A DNA stretch of 5,063 nucleotides from an uncultured Bacteroidales bacterium. Its GTDB lineage: Bacteria; Bacteroidota; Bacteroidia; Bacteroidales; Paludibacteraceae. The position numbers and the translations under genes were made by a program. The stretch is taken from NCBI GenBank assembly GCA_934692905.1, contig CAKUUM010000068.1, positions 1-5,063 of the forward strand. Direction: 5' to 3'. Under the pieces are notes generated by a model. The model had not been told where the DNA came from and made no database searches. It saw only the letters and a program-made list of their open reading frames with translations. Of the stretch, positions 1 to 4,882 are shown piece after piece. Position 1 is the first letter of the stretch. Each line of letters begins with the position of its first letter.

Positions 1-77
1 CATTTCTTCTCCAATGGACCTGCCGGAATCTTCGCCATCTCAGGCGTAATGACTCCTGTTGCTTGTTTTGTTGCCAT
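1..77 (-). CDS. sdhA: Succinate dehydrogenase / fumarate reductase flavoprotein subunit, N-terminal fragment
   Basis: Only the first 25 codons and two bases of the next are in the window; the rest lies beyond the left edge. The visible peptide begins MATKQATGVITPEMAKIPAG and continues PLEKK, with the next codon starting TG (probably Trp). Bacteroidales flavoproteins of this complex start with a similar short stretch, of the form KIPEGPLAEKW, before the FAD-binding Rossmann motif, so the position after sdhC and the peptide agree. The complete protein would carry covalent FAD and interconvert succinate and fumarate on the cytoplasmic face of the inner membrane. Its start is 26 bases after the stop of the preceding small membrane protein, so it is probably transcribed from the sdhC promoter. 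There is no Shine-Dalgarno site; the sequence before the ATG is A/T-rich, as is usual in this phylum. The FAD motif and active site cannot be checked here, so the call rests on a short N-terminus plus context. Confidence 0.8.
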   Translation of the reverse strand, partial: MATKQATGVITPEMAKIPAGPLEKK

Positions 78-103
78 ATATTTTGCTTGATTATTTTATA
101 CAA

Positions 104-568
104 TTAAACGATAGCGGATACGATAATCAACGGGAAATGGGCAAGTAGCACTCTGTGTCGATAAAGGACATCTGTATTTTTATCTTTGTACATCTTTACC
201 AACAATATCACGTCAGCAACTACTATCATAACACAAACCACACAACTTGCCACCAACAGGATGGTGTCGTACATTGCATTGTTTGTAGAGAGGTACAACA
301 TATCGCAGACAATGAAGCCGAGCACGATACATTGCCCTATGCCAATCATTACTTTTTCCCACAGACACTCGCACTTGCGTCCCGTGAGGAAAGAGGCTAT
401 CCATGACATGATAACACCTATCCACAATGTAACAAGTCGCAATGTGTTCAATTCCGGCATTTCGCTGTAGTACTCGTTGTATTGGTGTAGTGCCAATACA
501 ACCAAGAAACCACATGCGATTGGTGCCACGAGACGAGGGTCTGCTCCTTTCGTTGAATCCGTAGCCAT
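104..568 (-). CDS. Unrecognised small integral membrane protein in the sdh operon (second of pair)
   Basis: I do not recognise this 154-residue protein. It is highly hydrophobic, with about five possible membrane segments near residues 13-29, 42-62, 71-92, 101-125 and 137-153. A basic, cysteine-containing loop lies around 63-69 (TGRKCEC) and a charged loop around 126-138 (KMYKDKNTD). There is no signal peptidase site, nucleotide-binding motif or obvious catalytic motif. The upstream neighbour has a comparable layout and the two share W-[DE]-K-V at the start of the third segment (W70-E-K-V here). Histidines at 28, 138 and 143 do not match those of the neighbour, so conserved heme ligation is not supported. 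The gene starts 9 bases after the neighbour's stop and ends 26 bases before sdhA, which points to co-transcription with the respiratory complex. An accessory membrane subunit or assembly factor is my inference only. The ATG at 568 is preceded by an A-rich stretch and no Shine-Dalgarno site. Confidence 0.8.
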   Translation of the reverse strand: MATDSTKGADPRLVAPIACGFLVVLALHQYNEYYSEMPELNTLRLVTLWIGVIMSWIASFLTGRKCECLWEKVMIGIGQCIVLGFIVCDMLYLSTNNAMYDTILLVASCVVCVMIVVADVILLVKMYKDKNTDVLYRHRVLLAHFPLIIVSAIV

Positions 569-577
569 TTTGTTTGC

Positions 578-1060
578 TTAAAAAATAACGTGATTTATTG
601 CCAAGAGGGATACTGCGATAGTCAGGTAATTGCAAAATGCTATGCCACCTGTTTCTTCCGCGGAGAGAGGTGATTTCCACTTGCCTTTTTTCTCCAAGAT
701 AGGGTAGATACCTATCAATGCTATTCCTATTGTCATTATAGCACATGCCCAAACCAATGCAATATGACTCAAAACTTCAGGTAGTTCCGTAAACGCCCTT
801 GCTGCCATAAGTCCGCCCTCCATGAGAAGAGTGATAAAGAATATCACCTTGTCCCAAGGAAACAGTATTCTATCTTTAGCAACCAGTCTGGCTGTCTGAA
901 ACAAGAGACCTCCAAATACCCCAAATTCTATCACCAACCATGTAATATCTATCGCAGTTGCTTTAATGTCATACATCGGCGACATTACATAGAATACGGT
1001 CATTAAGAGTATTGTCTCGCGGAAGTTCTCTACATATGAAAATTTGACTTTATTGCCCAT
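578..1060 (-). CDS. Unrecognised small integral membrane protein in the sdh operon (first of pair)
   Basis: I do not recognise this 160-residue protein. It has about five hydrophobic segments near residues 16-30 (weakest), 36-59, 70-88, 98-121 and 138-157. A positively charged loop follows the second segment (ARLVAKDR, 57-64) and a Lys-rich loop follows the fourth (LEKKGKWK, 122-129). The motif W69-D-K-V opens the third segment and lines up with W70-E-K-V of the next gene, which suggests common ancestry. No cofactor motif is visible; the two histidines (99 and 157) are not shared with its partner. It lies 52 bases after the sdhC stop and 9 bases before the next gene, and I see no promoter-like TAnnTTTG in the 52-base gap, so it should be read from the sdhC promoter. 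Hand counts on sampled 60-base lines give about 37-40% G+C, against 53-57% in sdhC. A role at the membrane end of the complex is inferred from position alone. Confidence 0.8.
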   Translation of the reverse strand: MGNKVKFSYVENFRETILLMTVFYVMSPMYDIKATAIDITWLVIEFGVFGGLLFQTARLVAKDRILFPWDKVIFFITLLMEGGLMAARAFTELPEVLSHIALVWACAIMTIGIALIGIYPILEKKGKWKSPLSAEETGGIAFCNYLTIAVSLLAINHVIF

Positions 1061-1112
1061 ATTCGCTTGTGCTATGTTGTTTCACAATATCCTCAAGGTC
1101 AATACTTTGTCT

Positions 1113-1808
1113 TTATGCGCAGAGCATGCCGATGCCCACACCGAGGTAGTAGAAGACTACGACTGCGAAGGGGAGGATAACGAGTGTTGCCACTACGGTA
1201 CCGATGACGCGGATACGCTTCATCCATTTGAGGTTGTTCCAACCCAACGTGTGCAATGCCGACCAAACACCATGGTTGAGGTGGAGCCACAAAGCCACGA
1301 ACCAAACAAGGTACAGTGCGCAGTAAACTTGTCCCCAGACGGGCGTGGTGAAGAGTGCCTTGACATAAGCGGCACCGTTCTGCGGGTCGAAAGCGCCCGT
1401 CTCAATGCCTGTCAGTTCGGCAAACTGCATCTTGAACCAGAAGTTGTAGAGGTGCAACACGAGGAAGCCCAATACGCAGATACCGAGAACAAGCATGTTC
1501 TCCGACTCCCAGTCCACACCCTCTTTCTTTGCCGAGATAGCATAGCGGTCGTTACCGCGTGCGTGACGGTTCTGAATGGTGAGGCAGATGGCATAGGTGA
1601 AGTGGATAAGGATGAGCAAAGCCAGCCCGAGTGTACCCACAATCGCATACCAATTGGCTCCGAGTACGGAGCAGATCCAGTTGTACGCTTCCTCCGAGAA
1701 GACCAGCGCCACATTCATGCAGCCGTGGAAGAGGAGAAAGAAAACCAGAGCAAGGCCGGTGATGCTCATAACGAACTTACGGCCAATAGATGAATCTTTT
1801 AACCACAT
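1113..1808 (-). CDS. sdhC: Succinate dehydrogenase / fumarate reductase cytochrome b subunit (di-heme membrane anchor)
   Basis: This 231-residue protein anchors the flavoprotein and iron-sulfur subunits to the inner membrane and passes electrons between menaquinone and fumarate/succinate. The N-terminus MWLKDSSIGRKFVMSITG is characteristic of Bacteroidales SdhC. Five membrane helices are visible at about residues 13-36, 54-78, 104-128, 160-182 and 203-227, as expected for the single-anchor, two-heme (type B) complexes. Histidines at the positions expected for axial heme ligands are H28 (LFHGC), H69 (LIHF), H119 (VLHLYNF) and H176 or H179 in HLNHGVWSA. The loop QNRHARGNDRY (79-89) is also typical of the family. 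Length is normal and the frame is intact. The gene is first in its operon, with a strong consensus promoter and a leader of roughly 105 bases. Unusually, two small membrane proteins, not sdhA, follow it. In anaerobic Bacteroidales the complex usually works as a fumarate reductase on the route to succinate and propionate; the direction cannot be read from this subunit. Confidence 0.95.
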   Translation of the reverse strand: MWLKDSSIGRKFVMSITGLALVFFLLFHGCMNVALVFSEEAYNWICSVLGANWYAIVGTLGLALLILIHFTYAICLTIQNRHARGNDRYAISAKKEGVDWESENMLVLGICVLGFLVLHLYNFWFKMQFAELTGIETGAFDPQNGAAYVKALFTTPVWGQVYCALYLVWFVALWLHLNHGVWSALHTLGWNNLKWMKRIRVIGTVVATLVILPFAVVVFYYLGVGIGMLCA

Positions 1809-1860
1809 AGATTTTTAGTTGATTTATTTGTATTAGTTTATTTGTTAGTTCTCTGCTTTC

Positions 1861-1875
1861 TGCGGATACGCCGCA
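1861..1875 (-). other. Hairpin in the sdhC mRNA leader
   Basis: A perfect 5-base stem, TGCGG/CCGCA with a CGTAT loop, lies in the transcribed leader. A weaker GTGG/CCAC stem lies just upstream at about 1890-1901. The following 50 bases up to the ATG are A-rich and look unstructured, as is common for well-translated Bacteroidetes genes. There is no U-run after the hairpin, so it is not an intrinsic terminator. Any regulatory role is a guess. Confidence 0.45.
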
Positions 1876-1918
1876 CCCCACACAATGCCGTGGCAGCCCA
1901 CAGCACACAATCACCGCG

Positions 1919-1950
1919 CAAAGGTACAAAAAATATATGAGTGTGGCAAA
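1919..1950 (-). promoter_or_regulatory. Bacteroidetes-type promoter of the sdhC operon
   Basis: On the minus strand a TTTG (-33 element, 1950 to 1947) is followed after exactly 20 bases by TACCTTTG (1926 to 1919), a full match to the Bacteroidetes -7 consensus TAnnTTTG. Transcription should start near 1912-1914, leaving a leader of about 105 bases before the sdhC ATG at 1808. No other candidate lies in the leader or in the gap after sdhC. Confidence 0.85.
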
Positions 1951-1985
1951 TTTCCACGAAAATCATCCCCAAAAGTGGTGATAAT

Positions 1986-2041
1986 ACAATGCACAATGCG
2001 TAATGCACAATGCGCAGTGAGCAATGAGCAATGAGCAGTGA
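1986..2041. repeat. Heptad tandem repeat, 8 units
   Basis: Eight contiguous 7-base units fit [AG][CT]A[AG]TG[CA]: acaatgc, acaatgc, gtaatgc, acaatgc, gcagtga, gcaatga, gcaatga, gcagtga. There is no insertion or deletion between units. The same consensus returns at 2165-2199. Heptad arrays of this general kind are a familiar sight in Bacteroidales intergenic DNA; the function is unknown to me. Confidence 0.85.
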
Positions 2042-2047
2042 ATGCCC

Positions 2048-2069
2048 ACTATATCCTCACTATATCCTC
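2048..2069. repeat. 11-base tandem duplication
   Basis: The unit actatatcctc occurs twice, exactly and head to tail. It starts six bases after the heptad array. Confidence 0.85.
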
Positions 2070-2088
2070 GCGGCAAGGTCGGCGGAAT

Positions 2089-2143
2089 CACATACTAATA
2101 ACATACTAATCACATACTAATCACATACCAATCTCATACACTT
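2089..2143. repeat. 11-base tandem repeat, 4 good units plus 1 degenerate
   Basis: Successive 11-base units are cacatactaat, aacatactaat, cacatactaat, cacataccaat and the decayed ctcatacactt. The period is close to one turn of B-form DNA, so any bound protein would meet each unit on the same face. No known operator is recognised; slippage-generated repeat is the simpler explanation. Confidence 0.85.
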
Positions 2144-2164
2144 AACCCGACAAATACAAGACAA

Positions 2165-2199
2165 ACAATGCGCAATTCTCAATGCGTAATGCGCAATGA
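2165..2199. repeat. Heptad tandem repeat, 5 units
   Basis: Five contiguous units (acaatgc, gcaattc, tcaatgc, gtaatgc, gcaatga) follow the same consensus as the array at 1986-2041. The two arrays are separated by unrelated 11-base repeats, so they probably derive from one family of dispersed repeats. Confidence 0.75.
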
Positions 2200-2227
2200 C
2201 TATTGGGGAGTCCAGAGAATTAAACGG

Positions 2228-2240
2228 ACGGCTACGCCGT
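2228..2240. repeat. Short perfect inverted repeat (hairpin)
   Basis: ACGGC-TAC-GCCGT forms a perfect 5-base stem. An overlapping pair GTCC (2207 onward) and GGAC (about 2226-2229) flanks the A/T-rich stretch to its left. No T-run follows on either strand at terminator distance, so I do not call a terminator. It resembles part of a dispersed intergenic element. Confidence 0.5.
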
Positions 2241-2311
2241 ATTATCACGAATTGACCATAAAGCCCCAAGTGTAAATCATCGTACTTGATTGTGCCAAAC
2301 CGACCGCGGAC

Positions 2312-2357
2312 GAGAGTGCACCCCATTGCGCCCACGGGCTTATGGGGACCCCGCAGG
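2312..2357. repeat. Dispersed repeat, copy 1 (upstream of fusA2)
   Basis: This stretch matches one just after fusA2 (4883-4927) in the same orientation. Both begin GAGAGT; the core beginning accccatt and ending ccgca (from 2320 here and 4889 there) agrees at 31 of 36 positions by hand alignment. Copy 1 has nested complementarity: CCCCAT (2321-2326) with ATGGGG (2342-2347), enclosing GCC-CACG-GGC. The differences from copy 2 keep the inner stem but not the full outer one. This suggests a repetitive extragenic element of the genome. Confidence 0.7.
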
Positions 2358-2397
2358 CGTCCGCGTCCCCGGCACCTCTGACGACGCGAGGCGCGCC

Positions 2398-2451
2398 GTC
2401 CCCACAACAAGTCCTCACGACATAGTCCCCATAACAATTCCCCACAACACA
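2398..2451. repeat. Imperfect 13-14 base tandem repeat, 4 units
   Basis: Units are gtccccacaacaa, gtcctcacgacata, gtccccataacaat and tccccacaacaca, a purine-poor sequence with alternating C-runs and ACAA. It ends about 70 bases before the fusA2 -33 element. No function is apparent. Confidence 0.65.
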
Positions 2452-2505
2452 GTCCGCATGTTTTATGGACGTCATTACGGGCGGCGGAAGGACAGAATGT
2501 ATTTT

Positions 2506-2517
2506 TTTTGCGCAAAA
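2506..2517. promoter_or_regulatory. 12-base palindrome abutting the fusA2 -33 element (possible operator)
   Basis: TTTTGCGCAAAA is a perfect palindrome ending 3 bases before the TTG of the fusA2 promoter, with its centre about 46 bases before the predicted transcription start. That is where an activator touching RNA polymerase could bind. In Bacteroides thetaiotaomicron, fusA2 is activated by the carbon-starvation regulator Cur; whether this palindrome is such a site is unknown, and T-runs followed by GCGCAAA are common in these genomes. Confidence 0.35.
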
Positions 2518-2520
2518 GTG

Positions 2521-2551
2521 TTGCATTAGTGAAAAACATTTCGTACCTTTG
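2521..2551 (+). promoter_or_regulatory. Bacteroidetes-type promoter of fusA2
   Basis: TTG at 2521-2523 is followed after 20 bases by TACCTTTG at 2544-2551, a full consensus match. Transcription should start near 2557-2558, giving a leader of about 146 bases before the fusA2 ATG. Confidence 0.88.
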
Positions 2552-2556
2552 CACGT

Positions 2557-2575
2557 CGTTTTGCTCTGCAAAGCG
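2557..2575 (+). other. Stem-loop at the predicted 5' end of the fusA2 mRNA
   Basis: CGTTTTGC and GCAAAGCG pair over 8 positions (seven Watson-Crick, one G-T) around a TCT loop. The stem begins at the predicted transcription start, so the mRNA would carry a hairpin at its extreme 5' end. Such hairpins often slow 5'-end-dependent decay; that role here is inference. Confidence 0.55.
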
Positions 2576-2586
2576 CAACCTTAAAG

Positions 2587-2686
2587 ACTAAACTTAATAC
2601 CATGAGAAGGAATCAGCCATTCAGCATTGAGAGGAGAGAGCCCGAACATGGTTTAAGCAAAGGCGAATAAACTAAATACTTAATAC
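2587..2686 (+). repeat. Direct repeat in the fusA2 leader (2587-2600 and 2671-2686)
   Basis: actaaacttaatac at 2587-2600 recurs as actaaatacttaatac at 2671-2686; the second copy differs only by two extra bases (ta). The first ends one base before the ATG of a 22-codon ORF, the second 17 bases before the fusA2 ATG. A/T-rich stretches like these serve as translation start regions in this phylum, so the start region may have been duplicated. Confidence 0.55.
2602..2670 (+). CDS. Possible 22-residue leader peptide ORF upstream of fusA2
   Basis: An ATG at 2602 opens a 22-codon frame ending in TAA at 2668-2670, wholly inside the predicted fusA2 leader and 33 bases before the fusA2 start. The peptide starts MRRNQPFSIERREPEHG and ends LSKGE; it is charged and hydrophilic, with no signal or membrane character and no run of a single amino acid of the kind used in attenuation. 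In favour of translation is the A/T-rich stretch before its ATG, repeated before fusA2. Against it: short frames occur by chance, and no family is recognised. If translated, it could couple ribosome traffic in the leader to fusA2 expression. Confidence 0.3.
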   Translation: MRRNQPFSIERREPEHGLSKGE

Positions 2687-2703
2687 TAAAAACAACACGC
2701 TTT

Positions 2704-4866
2704 ATGGCTAAAGTTTATCAGGCTAACGAGATTAAGAACATTGCCCTGATGGGTGGCAGTGGTTCGGGAAAAACAACGCTGATGGAATCGATGCTCTTTG
2801 AAAGCGGTGTTATTAAACGCCGCGGAAGTATCGAAGCACAATCTACGGTATGCGACTATTTTCCTGTGGAGAAGGAGTACGGGTACTCCGTGTTTTCGAC
2901 AGTATGCAACATTGAATTTGCGGGTAAGAAACTGAATATCATTGACTGCCCGGGCTCGGACGACTTCTGCGGCGGTGCCGTAACGGCACTCCACGTGGTG
3001 GATACCGCCGTGATAGCCCTGACCGCCAACGGTGGCGTCGAGGTGGGTACACAGAACAGTTTCCGTTTGGCAGAGAATGCCAAGAAGCCCGTTGCGTTCG
3101 TCATCAACAAGTGCGACCACGAAAACGCTGACTTCGAGCGTACCTACCATGAACTGGTGGAGGATTTCGGCAACAAATGTACGCTGATTCAATACCCCGT
3201 GAACGCGGGCAAGGACTTCAACGCAGCCATTGACGTGCTGAAAGGCAAGATGCTGGTGTGGAAAGCGGAAGGCGGTGCGCCCGAGTTGCATGACATCCCC
3301 GCCAACGAGGTGGAGAAAGCCAACGAGATTCGCGCCAAACTGGTGGAATGGGCAGGCGAGGCCAACGAGGAGTTGATGGAGAAATACCTGGAAGAGGGAA
3401 CGCTGAGCGACGAAGAGGTGATGGTAGGTTTGCAGACCGTATTTGCAGAGGGCAGCATGTACCCCGTCATCTGCACGAGCGGCGCAAAAGATATGGGTAT
3501 CCGCCGACTGATGGACTTCCTGAGTTTCATGGCTCCGTCGGTGGCAGACGCTCCGCAGCCCGTGACCGCAGACGGCAAAGAGGTGGCTCCCGACCCCAAA
3601 GCACCCACATCGCTGTTTATCTTCAAGACATCCGTGGAGCCGCACATCGGTGAGGTGAACTATTTCAAGGTGATGCAGGGTACGGTGCGCCCGTCGGACG
3701 ATATGCAGAATATGGACCGCGGCAGCAAGGAGCGTATCTCGCAGTTGTACAGCGTGGCAGGCAGTATCCGCGTGCCCGTGGAAGAGGTGGCTGCAGGTGA
3801 CATCGCCGCAACCGTGAAGTTGAAGGACACCCGCACGGGCAACACCCTCAACGCCAAGGACTGCGACAACCGCTATCCCGCTATCTCTTACCCTGAACCG
3901 AGGTTCCGCCGTGCTATCCGCCCCGTCACAGAGAGCGATGCCGAGAAACTGAGCGCGTTGCTCATCCGTATGCACGAGGAGGATCCGACATGGATTATCG
4001 AGCAGTCCAAGGAGTTGAAGCAGACCATCGTGAGCGGTCAGGGCGAGTTCCACCTCCGCACACTGAAATGGCGTCTGGAGAACAACGACAAGATGATGGT
4101 GCAGTTCGACGAGCCCAAGATTCCGTACCGCGAGACCATCACCAAGGCTGCACGTGCCGACTATCGTCACAAGAAGCAGTCCGGCGGTTCGGGGCAGTTC
4201 GGTGAGGTGCACCTGATTGTGGAGCCTTACGAAGAGGGCGTACCCGTGAAGGAGGTGTACAAGTTCGGCAACCAGGAGTACCGTATCTCCGTGAAGGACA
4301 CACAGGAGATTCCGTTGGATTGGGGCGGCAAGTTGGTGCTTATCAACTCCATCGTGGGCGGTGCTATCGATGCACGTTTTATCCCCGCTATCCTCAAAGG
4401 ACTGATGGACCGTATCGAGCAGGGACCGTTGACGGGTTCGTACGCACGCGACGTGCGCGTGATTATCTACGATGGTAAGATGCACCCCGTTGACAGTAAC
4501 GAAATATCGTTCCGTCTGGCGGGCCGTAACGCTTTCGCAGAGGCGTTCCGCAATGCCAACCCGAAGATTCTGGAGCCTATCTACGATGTAGAGGTGTTCG
4601 TTCCGAGCGATATGATGGGTGATGTGATGTCGGACATCACGGGTCGCCGCGGTATGGTGCTGGGTATGGAGACCGAGAAGAACTTCACCCGTCTGAAAGC
4701 ACAAGTGCCGTTGAAAGAGATGTCGTCGTATTCGACCACGCTGTCGAGCCTCACGGGCGGACGTGCCACCTTCACGATGCACTTCAAGGACTACGAACTG
4801 GTGCCTGCTGACGTACAGGAGAAACTCATCAAGGAGTACGCCGACACCCAGAAAGAGGAGGAATAA
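2704..4866 (+). CDS. fusA2: Alternative elongation factor G (EF-G2 class, GTPase-degenerate)
   Basis: This 720-residue protein has all EF-G domains. The G domain has P-loop G17-GSGS-GKTT, switch II D81-CPGSDDF, NKCD at 135-138 and SGAK at 259-262. Domain II spans about 303-395. Domain III (about 396-475) includes EDPTWIIEQSKELKQTIVSG. Domain IV (about 476-610) has KKQSGGSGQFG and YDGKMHPVDSNE, keeping the tip histidine H594. Domain V (about 620-705) has EPIYDVEVFVP and LKEMSSYSTTLSSLTGGRA. It would bind the ribosomal A site and move tRNAs and mRNA. Key departures: switch I RGIT is Y59-GYS, the catalytic His of DTPGH is Ser85, and the domain IV loop GGRGQ reads GGSGQ. Bacteroides EF-G2 shares this character, translocates without GTP hydrolysis, and is induced on carbon starvation by the regulator Cur. 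The gene is monocistronic, with its own promoter, leader and terminator, not in a str operon. The ATG at 2704 gives the expected N-terminus. It is not a TetM-type protein, which would be shorter and keep the GTPase motifs. Confidence 0.95.
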   Translation: MAKVYQANEIKNIALMGGSGSGKTTLMESMLFESGVIKRRGSIEAQSTVCDYFPVEKEYGYSVFSTVCNIEFAGKKLNIIDCPGSDDFCGGAVTALHVVDTAVIALTANGGVEVGTQNSFRLAENAKKPVAFVINKCDHENADFERTYHELVEDFGNKCTLIQYPVNAGKDFNAAIDVLKGKMLVWKAEGGAPELHDIPANEVEKANEIRAKLVEWAGEANEELMEKYLEEGTLSDEEVMVGLQTVFAEGSMYPVICTSGAKDMGIRRLMDFLSFMAPSVADAPQPVTADGKEVAPDPKAPTSLFIFKTSVEPHIGEVNYFKVMQGTVRPSDDMQNMDRGSKERISQLYSVAGSIRVPVEEVAAGDIAATVKLKDTRTGNTLNAKDCDNRYPAISYPEPRFRRAIRPVTESDAEKLSALLIRMHEEDPTWIIEQSKELKQTIVSGQGEFHLRTLKWRLENNDKMMVQFDEPKIPYRETITKAARADYRHKKQSGGSGQFGEVHLIVEPYEEGVPVKEVYKFGNQEYRISVKDTQEIPLDWGGKLVLINSIVGGAIDARFIPAILKGLMDRIEQGPLTGSYARDVRVIIYDGKMHPVDSNEISFRLAGRNAFAEAFRNANPKILEPIYDVEVFVPSDMMGDVMSDITGRRGMVLGMETEKNFTRLKAQVPLKEMSSYSTTLSSLTGGRATFTMHFKDYELVPADVQEKLIKEYADTQKEEE

Positions 4867-4882
4867 GCCCCCTACCCCCTTG

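Larger units (their letters stand above)
1951..2505. other. Gene-free intergenic region filled with short repeats
   Basis: I see no credible protein or RNA gene in this stretch between the two divergent promoters. It contains four tandem arrays in its left and middle part (periods 7, 11, 11 and 7), a hairpin-rich section around 2200-2300, a dispersed repeat copy at 2312-2357, a G+C-rich section at 2350-2398 and an imperfect 13-14 base array up to 2451. Open frames across it translate to repetitive, Cys/Arg/Gly-rich peptides with no family resemblance. It looks like a place where intergenic repeats of the genome have accumulated. Confidence 0.6.

Noticed and set aside
213..752. A 179-codon minus-strand frame spanning the two small membrane genes
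   Set aside because: It overlaps both membrane-protein frames in another register. Those two have coherent helix patterns and normal operon spacing, while this product is an incoherent Arg/Cys/His mix.
104..1060. Extra heme-binding anchor subunits (SdhD-like)
   Set aside because: SdhC here already has candidate ligands for both hemes in one chain, and the histidines of the two small proteins do not occur at matching positions.
1044..1793. A 249-codon open frame on the plus strand opposite sdhC
   Set aside because: The minus-strand frame is a full-length, well-motifed SdhC with its own promoter; the opposite frame gives a Glu/His/Val-rich product with no recognisable features and lacks a promoter.
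1986..2143. CRISPR array
   Set aside because: Units are only 7 or 11 bases and directly adjoin each other; there are no spacers and no cas genes.
2117..2578. A 153-codon minus-strand frame across the intergenic region
   Set aside because: It is assembled from translated tandem repeats, starts inside the fusA2 transcript leader, overlaps the fusA2 promoter, and has no family resemblance.
2686..4782. A 698-codon open frame on the minus strand opposite fusA2
   Set aside because: It is the antisense shadow of a strongly biased, G+C-rich gene. Its product is His/Leu/Val-rich without domains, and the plus-strand frame encodes an unmistakable EF-G paralogue.
2704..4866. TetM/TetQ-type tetracycline resistance ribosomal protection protein, or the housekeeping EF-G
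   Set aside because: Length is 720 rather than about 640 residues, the switch motifs are degenerate, and the sequence matches the Bacteroides EF-G2 pattern; there is no rpsL/rpsG context as for housekeeping fusA.
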